From contig JAHLKC010000051.1 of assembly GCA_025449115.1 (NCBI GenBank), positions 1 to 64,000 of the forward strand: a stretch of DNA of 64,000 nucleotides, given 5' to 3'. This document shows positions 1 to 9,329 of this stretch, piece after piece. Position 1 is the stretch's first letter; each line of letters opens with the position of its first letter. Made by a program: the position numbers and the translations under genes. The stretch comes from Chytridium lagenaria (Eukaryota > Chytridiomycota > Chytridiomycetes > Chytridiales > Chytridiaceae). The notes under the pieces were generated by a model. The model ran no database searches, was not told the DNA's origin, and saw only the letters and a program-made list of their open reading frames with translations.

Positions 1-60
1 CCCGCTCCCTTCATCTGGTCTCCAGCAAGTCAAGCGGTCTTCGAGAAGGTCAAAAGAGCT

Positions 61-500
61 CTCATCTCCCCTCAAGTCCTCAGTCTCTTCGATCCAACAA
101 GACCCGTTCATCTCTATACCGACTGGTCCGAATCAGCCGTCGGCAGTTACGTCGCCCAACCTGATGACGAGGGACACGAAGTACCCATGCCTACGCGTCA
201 AGAAAATGCAACGTCAGCGAACGCAAGTATCATCCATATCTCGGAGAATCCTCGCCCTGGTTGAAGCCTTCAGAACTCACCGTCACTACATCACGGGCGA
301 CAGGTCAAGGTGTTCACGGATCATCGCTCCCTTCAATACATCCTGGATCAACCCAAGCTCCGTCCCGTCCACCATCGATGGCTGGCAGACCTCCTTGCCC
401 AAGACTTCGTCATAGAATGGACGCCAGGAAACTGGAACACCATCGCTGACGCCTCTCCAGACGACCACATGCCAAGGACGCCGCCACCGATCCTCACATC
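61..500 (+). pseudogene. Retroelement RNase H fragment
   Basis: Residues around HLYTDWSES and FTDHRSLQYILDQPKL match the Ty3/gypsy RNase H domain with its first catalytic Asp in TDWS. The segment is read in frame 1, then frame 2, then frame 1 again, so at least two frameshifts split it. It belongs to the chromovirus remnant that fills the left end of the window. Confidence 0.82.
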
Positions 501-859
501 TCGTTGAATTCCCTTTCGACCATCACCAATGACATTCTAGACGACATCAAGAACGCCCTACCAACGGATGAGTTCTTCAAAGACATCAACACCTATCTTG
601 ACGACAACGTAAACCCCAAGGCCGATTTTCGCCAACTCAAGATCCCAAAGCATCTGAAGACGGCGGTGTTGCGCTACTTTCTCAGCCGAGGACTTCTTTA
701 CTACACGGCTGGGAACGACCTTCGGCTTTACGTCCCCTCACCATCCGTCAACGACTCATACGTCTTGCTCACAACGAAGGACCAGTCATCCATAACAACT
801 GGGAACGAACGTCGGAAAGAATCTCCCGGAATTATCACTGGCCACGACTCCATCATGAT

Positions 860-1780
860 GTGAAACGATACGTCAAGTTCTGCGACTCCTGCCAACGCAA
901 CAAGGTCGCGCGTCACCTCCCATACGGCTTGTTGGAGCCACACAACGCCCCCGAACATCGCTGGGAAACCGTCTCGATCGACTTCATGGGCCCCATGCCA
1001 ACAACTCTCGACACAAAACTCGATTACATCATGGTCGTCGTTGACTCCGCTTCAAAACGCGTTCACATCGCTGCAACAAACACGACATCCACCGCTCAGG
1101 ACATCGCCGAACTCTTCCTACGAACTATATGGCGACATCACGGCCTCCCCAAGCATATTATCAGCGATCGAGACTCAAAATTCATCAGTGACTTCTGGAA
1201 CGCGCTGATGAAGTCTCTCGAGTCAAGCAGACTATCTCCTCCTCTTACCACCCTCAAACCGACGGCCAGACTGAAAATAAGAACCAGTGGATCATTCAAG
1301 CTCTCCGCGAGTTCGTTCACTTCTATCAAAACGATTGGGATCAGTACCTACACATCTCGAACACGCCATAAACGACACCATGAACGCCTCAACAGGTTAC
1401 ACACCTTTCATGCTCGACACCGGACGCCATCCACGCTCTCTCCTCGATCTCTCTCTGACGCCCATGGACCCCATGCCGCTCCGCAACCTTAGGACCTGGT
1501 ACTCCAAAGCCAAAATCGCCATCCAAGACGCTCAAGACAGGCAAGCCGAGCAAGCAAATCGACGACGACTGGAAGACCCTTTTCACATTGGCGACCTCGT
1601 TCTTCTTCACGCCAAGACGTTCTTCCACCGAATGCTCGAGATCGACCCTCAAAAGCTCGGCCCCGTGTACACCGGTCCCTACAAGATCATTGAACGCGTC
1701 GGCACATCCTATCGGCTCGAGCTCCCTCAATCCTGGGGTATCCATCCGGTGATCCATCCTGAAAACTGCGTCCTTATTAC
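860..1780 (+). pseudogene. Retroelement integrase fragment with GPY/F module
   Basis: A zinc-finger remnant (FCDSCQRNK) is followed by the DDE core: the first Asp in SIDFMGPMP, then the DRDSKF region and PQTDGQTEN. After a frameshift near 1370 the reading resumes with DTMNASTGYTPF, typical of the end of the Ty3/gypsy integrase, and a GPY/F-like stretch. In this family integrase inserts the DNA copy into chromatin. Breaks near 1230 and 1370 make it non-functional. Confidence 0.88.
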
Positions 1781-1824
1781 TGGGACACTGACGGTCCTCA
1801 CCCTCTATCGTCACTTCCTCAAGC

Positions 1825-1980
1825 AGAGAGATCCGTTGAACGCCTCCTCGCCCTCCGTACTCTCAAGACACTCCGCGGTCGAGGACAACGACAAGCACTC
1901 ATCAAATGGCAAAACCACTCACCAATATACAACACATGGCTTCCATTCGACCAAGAACTGCGTGATAGATCAAGGCAGAC
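1825..1980 (+). pseudogene. Chromodomain remnant of the chromovirus
   Basis: In the frame containing ERLLALRTLK and ALIKWQNHSP the sequence has the chromodomain pattern: a charged lead, then a KW-x-N/G core and a TWLPFDQEL helix. Chromodomains at the integrase C-terminus direct chromoviruses to modified histones. The frame differs from the upstream integrase ORF, so a frameshift lies in between. Identification rests on this motif and on its position. Confidence 0.7.
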
Positions 1981-2240
1981 GTCAAACTCCTTCTCAACAA
2001 CTAGTCCTCCACAAGGATTTTCCGGAAATTCAAGCTTCAGATATACCCCGAGGATTAACTGTCCCTCCCGACTTCAACGCGTTTCGTCTCCCATCTCTAC
2101 GCGTTTTCGTCTCCATTTGCGCGATCAATTTATTCTTTTTCTCTCTTCTCTCCTCCTTTCTTTCTAAGTCCCTTTTCCTTCTTTTCTCCTTCATTCTTCT
2201 TCGGTTTTTCCTTTCCGTCATCGCCTACGACCCCTTCGGC

Positions 2241-2253
2241 TCTTGTAGGGGGG
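2241..2253 (+). promoter_or_regulatory. Polypurine tract of the retroelement
   Basis: A G-rich run sits immediately 5' of the TG that opens the LTR, the expected place for plus-strand primer selection. Confidence 0.6.
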
Positions 2254-2812
2254 TGTCACGGAAAAACCATTTTCCTACGGATATTATAGAAATCCTTGTC
2301 TCACCTTATAATCTTATTTTTTCCATGAACGACATTTTCCACGATGAATTTCTTTCCATGATATATTTCTTTCTATGTTTGTTTTCTTTCTTTTTCCACC
2401 TTTCTAAAAAAGGCTAACTCTCTTTTCCATCTTTACTTTCCTTCCTTTTTCTTTTTCCATCGTCGACCCCTATCTAGCACCGGTCGACCCCTTTTTCCTT
2501 CTCGTGATGAGGACCCCGACAACGTCGTTTAACGACGAGACGTCGCTACAGTCTTCTGAAGAAGGACCCCCTCCTTTTTTCCATGACTCTCACCTTTTCG
2601 CGTCCCTTTTTCTATTCTTTTACGGCTTTTCTTCTCTCTTTCTTTTTACGCGCTTTTTCACTTAACCTTGTTCTTTCGTCCACTATAAAAAGGACAGCTG
2701 GACATTAAATAAAATCACTTCGGAAAAAAACTATCTTTTATTGCCCTAGATATTTACAATATTCCTCGGAACCTTCCCCACTTAAGGACGTTCCCTCACA
2801 CCTTGTATAACA
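2254..2812 (+). repeat. 3' LTR of the Ty3/gypsy element
   Basis: The 559-bp segment begins with TGTCACGG just after the polypurine tract and ends with TATAACA, giving the canonical TG...CA ends. Inside are a TATA box (about 2684) and an AATAAA signal (about 2708), as expected for U3 promoter and R/U5 polyadenylation. The matching 5' LTR is outside the window, so the ends cannot be confirmed by comparison. Confidence 0.72.
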
Positions 2813-3590
2813 TAGCCCTGACTCATGTGATCAGCTGAGGTAATGTTTATTAATTTACATTATTTTGTAATACATTATATATTATTATTTAAATTATTTT
2901 CAAATTTATAAATTAATTTCACTTTTTCACATAAGCAGGCCCTATTTCCCCCATTTTTTTTTGAAAACGAATTTCAATCCGACGGCATAGAGGGTTCGAC
3001 CCCCTCATGCCGTGATCCTCCCTCTAACCCCTCCCCCACCAGCATCGCTTCACCCCATACCACTCCTCCAACACCAGCAGCAACCCTAAGCCACCCACAA
3101 CCCCCCAACCAGCACCACCACCCCCCACCTTTTCCCTCATCATCCACCACCACCACCACAATCCACCCGACCACTTCTCATCCACCCGACCACTCCTCCA
3201 TCCACCATCACCACCATCACCACCATCACCACCATCCACCACCATCCACCACCATCACCACCATCCACCACCATCCACCACCATCCACCACCATCCACCA
3301 CCATCCACCATCCAACACCACCCCTGACCACTCCACCACCCACCACCACCACAAACCCCCGCCCGCCCACCCGACCACTTTTCATACTCCCCCACTTTCT
3401 TCCATCCACCCCCTAACCAACCAACACACCCCTTAATCTCTCTCCCAACAAGCAAGCACACTATCTCACTGCATGAGGGGTTCGAACCCTCTCTGCAGTT
3501 GTTTTTTTCCTATTCGTTATTTTATTCAGTTCGGGGTTTTGTTTGAACTTTTTTTTTTCATGTTTTTCTTATTGCTCTTACAGTGACATT
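2813..3590. repeat. A-T-rich spacer and CCACCA microsatellite, with two T-arm-like hairpins
   Basis: A tract rich in CCA/CCATCA triplets spans about 3110-3360. Its reverse complement gives Gly/Trp/Val-rich spurious reading frames. The tract is bracketed by two similar hairpins, at about 2980-3012 and 3470-3498, each with a loop of the type GGGTTCGAACCC inside an outer stem (CGGCAT/ATGCCG and CTGCA/TGCAG). No gene is seen. Confidence 0.7.
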
Positions 3591-3605
3591 TGTCGCTTTA
3601 AGGAG

Positions 3606-3663
3606 CAATTAGAAAAACAGCGATTCTGAGACCGCGGTCTCAAAAACGCTGTTTTTCTAATTG
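3606..3663. repeat. Foldback hairpin, copy 1
   Basis: CAATTAGAAAAACAGCG is answered at the far end by its inverted complement, with a central GAGACCGCGGTCTC palindrome. It is followed by a diverged GTGACATTTGCCAC motif. It has close relatives at 3695-3752 and 4438-4496. Confidence 0.85.
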
Positions 3664-3694
3664 TTTCTTTGAGTGACATTTGCCACTTTAAAAA

Positions 3695-3752
3695 ATAATT
3701 AGAAAAACAGCATTTTTGAGACCGGCGGTCTCAGAATCGCTGGTTTTCTAAG
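3695..3752. repeat. Foldback hairpin, copy 2
   Basis: Same design as the copy 30 bp upstream, with a GAGACCGGCGGTCTC centre and mismatched arms. Downstream come a GCGACGTGTCGC palindrome (about 3763-3774), a T-arm-like GGTTCAAGCCC, and TCCTTTGTACTACGTT. Confidence 0.85.
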
Positions 3753-4109
3753 TGTTTTTTACAGCGACGTGTCGCTTTAACTTATATTGGGGAGGTTCAA
3801 GCCCTCTCCTTTGTACTACGTTCTTTATTATTTTTAATTATTAGTTCTATTATTATTTATTTAGTATTACTAATTATTTATTATTTATTATACATTACTA
3901 ATACTATTTATATAATTTTTAAATATTTACTTTATTTATTGATTTCTTTACTTCATTTATTTATGTTATTTTTTCCATTATTTATATAATTCTTTTTACT
4001 TAATTCATTTTTTTTATTTATCTTTTTAATTATTTTCGTCATTACACCTATGTGTTTTATACATTGTTTTTTATGTTTTATAAATTGTTTTTCACAGCGA
4101 GTGACTTTG

Positions 4110-4131
4110 GACGAGACAGCACTGTCTCGTC
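4110..4131. repeat. 22-bp perfect palindrome
   Basis: GACGAGACAG and its complement are separated by CA. It lies in A-T-rich DNA between the second and third foldback hairpins and follows a GCGAGTGAC motif like those beside the other hairpins. Confidence 0.75.
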
Positions 4132-4437
4132 AGATGCCTGCTCACTTTTATTCTCTATTTCATCTTTATAATTTGATTTTCATTATATTACTTATTACTT
4201 ATTTAAAATTATTCATAATATTTTATAATGTATTTTCGTTTATTATATAATAAAAAACCTTTATATTTTATCGTCTCTTTTTCTTTCTCATTGCTGTCGA
4301 CTCTTCTTATTTTGTTAATCAGTCGTTCGTAACATTTATCGGAACTTTCATTTATTTGGTCGTTTGATTGTTTGTATTCTACAAAGGAGTATCATTATTA
4401 TAAAATACATAACCTTCTAACCCACAGGCCCATATAA

Positions 4438-4565
4438 CAATTAAAAAAACAGCGATTCTGAGACCGGCGGTCTCAGAATCGCTGTTTTTGTAATTGTTTT
4501 TTAGAGCGACGTGTCGCTAACCCTTATACTGGAGGGGTTCGAACCCCCTCCTTTGTATTACGTTA
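4438..4565. repeat. Foldback hairpin copy 3 with B-box-like downstream motif
   Basis: The hairpin (4438-4496) is near perfect. After it come GCGACGTGTCGC and a strong hairpin whose loop reads GGTTCGAACCC, matching the Pol III B-box consensus GGTTCGANTCC. Then TCCTTTGTATTACGTT follows, as after copy 2. The same order in two places indicates a repeated composite unit. No A-box or complete cloverleaf is recognisable, so it is not called a tRNA. Confidence 0.75.
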
Positions 4566-4839
4566 CTCATTGTGTTACATTTTCTTTATTTTTTTAATTA
4601 TTTATTCTTTTTTTAAACTTATTTATATATTTATATATATTTATTCTTTATATTTATTTACTTAATATATATTATTTACGTATCATTTATTTACGGATTT
4701 ATATATTTATTTACAGATTTATATATATATTTATTTATTAACTTATCATTTATAAACAGATTTATATAATGATTTATGTATTTATTTATTTATTCATTTA
4801 TTTATTAATTAATTTATTTATTTATATACTTACTTACAG

Positions 4840-4962
4840 GCGCGCGTGAAGGCGCACTTGAAGGCGTGCGTGAAGGCGCGCGTGAAAGCACGCGTGAAGG
4901 CGCGCGTGAAAGCACGCGTGAAGGCGCGCGTGAAAGCGCGCGTGAAAGCACGCGTGAAGGCG
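4840..4962. repeat. 12-bp minisatellite, about ten copies
   Basis: The unit is GCGCGCGTGAAG with GCACGCGTGAAG variants. It is open in one frame as a repeated Lys-Ala-Arg-Val peptide, but the frame has no other sign of being a gene. The G-C-rich repeat is abrupt against A-T-rich flanks and ends at a CTTAGGGTTAGG telomere-like motif (4967-4978). Confidence 0.9.
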
Positions 4963-4966
4963 ACGC

Positions 4967-5255
4967 TTAGGGTTAGGCGCTTTCTTTCGAAAATATGTTA
5001 TACGCTCGTTAATTTTATTGTGGTTTATATACGAAAAACTACCTAACCTTCTAACCCACAGGCCCTTATAACCCCCTATGCGGCATTATACCTCTATGAA
5101 AAAGGTGTTGGCGTGATGTTAGTGACCAATAAAAGCATTTGTAGAGAAAGATAGTTTAATGCATGAGGATGACATTATTTATGTTAAAATTGTTCACTCT
5201 ATAGATAAATGGCATAACCCTCCAACCATAATGCCCGTATAACCCTAACCCTAAT
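4967..5255. repeat. Interstitial telomere-like motifs
   Basis: TTAGGGTTAGG occurs at about 4968 and TAACCCTAACCCTAATCC at about 5240, in opposite orientations. The TTAGGG unit is the usual fungal telomere repeat. These short copies could mark an old repair event, a subtelomeric block or chance. Confidence 0.5.
5081..5244. repeat. Direct repeat, copy A
   Basis: About 165 bp beginning CGGCATTATACCTCTATG and ending ATGCCCGTATAACC, repeated at 5345-5513 with roughly ten small differences. A separate 30-bp motif (CTTCTAACCCACAGGCCC) is also shared between about 4413 and 5048. Confidence 0.88.
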
Positions 5256-5344
5256 CCTCTACTGTTCAGTTCCTGTCGTCTGCGCATGACCACCTTCTCC
5301 ATCCTGTTTGAGTTATTGCTTCAGTAGAGGTTCAAAGCCCCTAA

Positions 5345-5513
5345 GCGGCATTATACCTCTATGAAAAAAAGGTGTTGGCGAGATGTTAGTGACCTCAATA
5401 AAAGCATTTGTAGAGAAAGATAGTTTAAAGCATGAAGATGATATTATTTATGTTAAAATCATTGACTCTATAGATAAATGGCATAACCCTCCAACCATAA
5501 TGCCCGTATAACC
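5345..5513. repeat. Direct repeat, copy B
   Basis: Partner of 5081-5244, offset by about 265 bp and carrying a few small insertions. Its 3' edge passes into a minus-strand open stretch at 5425-5712 of unknown nature. Confidence 0.88.
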
Positions 5514-5990
5514 GGCTTGGTGCTAAGAAACACTGTACTTTAACGCTATTGTTAGCTCCCTCAAAACACGTTACCCAGGGGCGGCCCAAACGTTTTTCTA
5601 ATAGTATTTTCGATGCTCTATTCGATGCATCTTTAACCCAGGTATGCTTTATAAGTGCAAAAGTTCGCAGTCCTAAGTGTAAAGATGTATTGGCGTATTT
5701 TGTAATCAGCAAGAGCCTGAAGAATTAAGGACCAAATAAAATTGAATATACCTTCTGTAAATTAGCTAAACCCTGAAGTTTGGAAACATATGCCATAGCC
5801 ATCGGGTTTGTAGATTTCACTTTGAAAGCATCTAATGCCATCCGCAAGTCTGATAAATATTTTTCAGCTAGTGTTGTCAAGGAAAGCATCATGTCCAGAT
5901 CGCTTTCACTGTGAACAACATGACGTCTTCATTTCGTGCCCCGTACATTCATCAAATTGAAGACCATTAGCAGCATTGTATCATTTGCTG
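5425..5990 (-). pseudogene. Decayed reading frame of unknown origin
   Basis: On the minus strand two protein-like stretches adjoin in different frames: one at about 5730-5920 containing SDLRMALDAFKVKS, and one at about 5510-5712 containing TWVKDASNRASKILLEK and RLGRPWVTCFEG. The composition looks coding, but stops and a frame change separate the parts and no family is recognised. Part of the second stretch overlaps the direct repeat, which suggests it belongs to a mobile or subtelomeric element. Confidence 0.35.
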
Positions 5991-6189
5991 CGTATTCTCT
6001 TGTGCTTATTGTAAGGAGGGCATCTCTGAACTTTTTCAATTCATAGACGGTCGAAACCATTGCTCTCCATGCATGACGAACGCAGGGTTGTGCTTGGAAT
6101 TTCAATTAATTAAAATAATATTTCATACTGTAAAGCTTGTTGCTGCACACTTTATTTTCATTGCATTCGTTTTACCGTTCAGTGGGGCG

Positions 6190-6760
6190 CCCCACTGTGT
6201 GTTGACAAAGTTTACGTTCTTAAGTATAATATCGCAATCACCAAGTTGTTGATACTCGGAAGAGTTAGCACTTAAAAATAATTACTTGTATCACCATACT
6301 TTCATGCATTTATTTATGTTTTTAGATATAAAGATATATTTCTGTAGAGTATGACAAGATTCTATCCGTTAGTTTTTGCACTGTGTGTCAACAAAGTTAC
6401 GTTCCTAAGTATATCATCCCGATCACTAAGTACAGTTCCACTCGGGAAGCGAGTTACTTAATATGTATTACTTGTATGACCTTATTTTGATGAATGAATA
6501 TTCTTAAATGTATGTGAATCTATGTTTGTGGAGAATATTACAAAGTTTTATCCGTTCGTTCACTTTATATTCAGGCGTTACCATTAAAAAACTTTAAGTT
6601 TGACGTTAAAACCATCAATGATATATATAATAAACATTACTTCCATGGTATGATTCTGAATGCCACGCTTTATAGCACAACGTGATTACTACGTCTCTGC
6701 AAAGTTTGAGTATGATCTATCCGTTAGATCTTGCGGTACACCTGTGACAAGTCCACTAAT
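6190..6760. repeat. Diverged tandem repeat, about three copies of 180-190 bp
   Basis: Two stretches starting near 6196 and 6380 share ACTGTGTGT, ACAAAGTTACGTTC, AAGTATA, GATCACTAAG and an end of the form ATTCTATCCGTTAG. A third, weaker copy ends at about 6745 with TGATCTATCCGTTAG. A GGGGCGCCCC palindrome opens the block. No coding potential is seen. Confidence 0.6.
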
Positions 6761-7149
6761 TATTACTTAATAAAATGTATAACTCCCGAGGCTTGTACGT
6801 CTGTCAATTTTGACAATTTCCTTGAGGGTAATTGCTGTTCTGTAGTCAGCGCAACGAGGGCTACATTTCATATAAGTCAAGTGACATAAAAAAATTGATA
6901 ACCTCTCGGGCACCCCCATGTACCTACTGCCGTCATACTCTTTGCCACCCCAGCGTGCTCTCATATTTTTTGTTTACGCTCTGCCGCTGCTCTATTTGAC
7001 ACTGTATTTAACATTTAATCACAAAGATACTCAGAATATTACTAACATCACGATATGCTATGTTGAAGTGCTGGTATATGATATATATATGGGTTGATTA
7101 ATTTCATGTTTTATATGATGTATTTCCCAAAACTTCATCGTGATTTAAA

Positions 7150-8030
7150 GACTTCAACGATTAATTATGATACAATGGCTGTGAAACGTTCAACTTCACT
7201 CGATAAAAATGTTCTGTCCAGCATGTGATGAGGACGTGCCAAATGTGACAACCAACAGGAACTGGAGAACCATCTACGAGGCGACAGGGCGGACAACATA
7301 ATATGATGGGAAGCATCATGATGCTCATGTCAAAGCTTGATTCTAAAGAACGCATTGAGGACGTCATTTCAAAGTTAATGAGGGAGGGTGGTGGTGTTTT
7401 GGGGTCCGAACGAAAGGTCAAAGCCGAATCAAGTGGGGCTTCTCGAGCTCGATCCGCCCTAGGCCATCATCATATGTCATCAAAATTGGCAACAAGTAAG
7501 CAAGTATTTAAATAGTTATTGCAACGCATTTACTTTCAACTTTTTTATTGGAAAGTATTTTGGATATTGCTTTGCAGACCAAGAGGCTGACACCAAAAGA
7601 GAAGGCTGGGGTTGGTCAACTTGTGTCAATAAAGGGCCAGTTCTCTTGGACAAAGCTAATGGATCAGCTAAGCGAGGTTGTCGGCGATAAGGCTGTTGTT
7701 TCTTCACTTAAAACGAAGTTGGGCGATGTGAGTACCCTCTCCTTTAACCATTTCTGATTGTGGCAGATAAGGGAGCAGTATCAAAACGCTTTCCGAGCCT
7801 CGTTTTCTAACCCTAAGGTGTTTACTAGCCCTGGTGAGGTTGAGGTTGATGTTGTGATTAAAAGATGAGGGAAGCTAATTGTTGCAGTTGAGTTGAAGGG
7901 AGAGGAGGGCTATACTGGTCGGAAGTAGGCTACAAACAGGGAAACTTAGAAAGTTGTAAAGGGTCTTGCCAACAGCATCATGCGCCTCGTACCTGAACAT
8001 TTTTAGAGGGATCAAGGAGGGTCGCAAAAT
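7150..8030 (+). pseudogene. Decayed spliced gene upstream of the Fanzor-like relic
   Basis: Consecutive open stretches are joined by plausible introns: 7303-7495, then GTAAGC...TTGCAG (about 7496-7577), an exon containing TPKEKAGVGQLVSIKG to about 7726, GTGAGT...GGCAG, and an exon containing SPGEVEVDVVIKR. After that in-frame stops appear (about 7866, 7926 and 7949). A CPACDE motif lies at about 7220 in another frame. The family is not recognised. It may be the 5' part of the same transcription unit as the Fanzor-like region that follows, or a separate dead gene. Confidence 0.42.
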
Positions 8031-8048
8031 TCATCCCTCGTAGGTGAC

Positions 8049-9110
8049 TTGACTTGGGAGGCTACATCCAACCGTTGCTTGTCAAATAAGACGTTTGTTG
8101 ATGGGCTACAACAAGATATCAGATGCAAAGGACAGCCTGATGAAGGGAGAGGAAAATTATGGTTGAGCTACCTTCTGTTGCTAAAGTACATGAGCAATGC
8201 GTTTGAGACATACAAGGCTACATCGACAATCCCAGACAAGCCCGCCAAATTGGTCACCATCAGTGCACTATTGCAGGCATATCATCAATGATGCCCTGGC
8301 GGCGATCGCTTAAGTGACAAGCTGAAGCAGTTGGCTGTGGGACGTCTTCAATCAGCCATTAACAATAATGCGGATTTCCTTTCATACATTCCCAACCGGG
8401 ATGAAGAGTGTTTACAGCTGAATGATCACATCATTGATGTGAGAGCCAAGATTGCCCGTTGCGACTTCTTCCAGAGAAACACACAGATCCACGAGACTTT
8501 TGGACCTTCTCCTTGATACCCATCTACGATCTTGGCTGTGTTTGCTACCTGAAAATAGACACAGCGACTATTGCCTGCTCGCTAAGAAGAACGAACGGAA
8601 TATTGGATGGAATCAAAGTTAATGGGAATGTGAACTTATTATTCCATCTTCTATTGCTTTAAACATAATAATACTCATCTCAAACCAATCACTATAATGC
8701 AGACCGTCAACCAGTTGAGAGCAGAGCAGGAATACCGGCTATGGAACTCTGTCTATGATCTCGACAATTTTAGAAACAAGGACAGCAAACGTCTAACCAT
8801 CCATCAAGTTGATGTCAAACAAGATAAGGACTACTTTGACTTTACGATGAGCACCAACAGTTACAAAGCTTTATGGATGTTTGTTTATAGAAAGAGACCT
8901 GCTAGCGGGAACGAAACGAATTTGACATCCCGAGACAGTAGTGTGGAAGCAAAGGCTAGCTGCCTAGACCAGAAAAGAACTTACGCCGCTATCGACGCTG
9001 GGATCACGGACATCTTTACCTACATCATACAAATGCCTGCGGGTGCGCTACCTTCCTCAAAGTCTCCCAACACAGTCCAGGTGATACAGCTTGGCGGCAG
9101 AGGAATGTGA
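8049..9110 (+). pseudogene. Probable Fanzor (eukaryotic TnpB-like) relic
   Basis: Fanzors are transposon-encoded, RNA-guided nucleases related to TnpB. Three signatures occur here in family order but in several frames: FSLIPIYDLGCVCYLKID (about 8507), resembling the beta-strand entry to the wedge domain; EYRLWNSVYDLDNF followed by FDFTMSTNSYKALWMF, resembling the stretch before RuvC that usually ends in a TDG motif; and AAIDAGITDIF (Asp at 8994), resembling the first RuvC motif, D-x-G-x-x-D. An intron acceptor is plausible just before 8700. The RuvC-II Glu, the zinc ribbon and RuvC-III are not found downstream, and stops and frame changes interrupt the body, so it is inactive. Identification is by motif reading only. 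Confidence 0.5.
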
Positions 9111-9207
9111 ACTACCACAACAACCGAAAAATAATAAAGAGGCGTTGAGGCAAAAATTGGGCAAAACGTCGAAAAAAAGCAGCAAAAGAAACGTCAAGCC
9201 AAGAGAC

Positions 9208-9290
9208 CAGTGGTCCCAATTTAAATAGTAATTTTTTCATTAATTGTTTTGGGACCAGTGGTCCCAATTTAATTAGTGAACTTTCTATTA
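9208..9290. repeat. Two copies of a GACCAGTGGTCCC motif
   Basis: GACCAGTGGTCCCAATTTAA occurs at about 9208 and again at about 9251, each copy a near-palindrome followed by A-T-rich sequence. They sit just after the Fanzor-like relic and could mark the end of its element. Confidence 0.5.
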
Positions 9291-9329
9291 ATTATTTTAT
9301 AACCAGCATACCCATCCTACTCCTTGGCG

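Larger units (their letters stand above)
1..2812 (+). mobile_element. Ty3/gypsy chromovirus, 3' part, inactivated
   Basis: The remnant reads through parts of pol and ends in a 3' LTR. An RNase H segment (about 106-480) shows the TDWS and TDHRSLQYIL motifs. An integrase segment (about 860-1500) shows DFMGPMP, the DRDSKF core and YHPQTDGQTE. A GPY/F-type C-terminal stretch (LGPVYTGPYKI, about 1655-1690) follows, then a chromodomain-like tail (about 1830-1970; ALIKWQNHS). The frame changes at about 190-310, 1230-1250 and 1370, and again before the chromodomain, so no continuous polyprotein exists. Order RNase H, integrase, chromodomain is the Ty3/gypsy chromovirus order. The reverse transcriptase, protease, gag and 5' LTR lie outside the window or are lost. 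The element is dead as assembled. Confidence 0.9.

Noticed and set aside
2974..3461. Gly/Trp/Val-rich minus-strand frames
   Set aside because: Translation of the CCACCA microsatellite in several frames.
4515..4565. tRNA gene suggested by GGTTCGAACCC
   Set aside because: No acceptor stem, D arm or anticodon arm could be paired around the T-arm-like loop.
4846..5046. Open frame with repeated Lys-Ala-Arg-Val
   Set aside because: It is the translation of the 12-bp minisatellite and has no other coding features.
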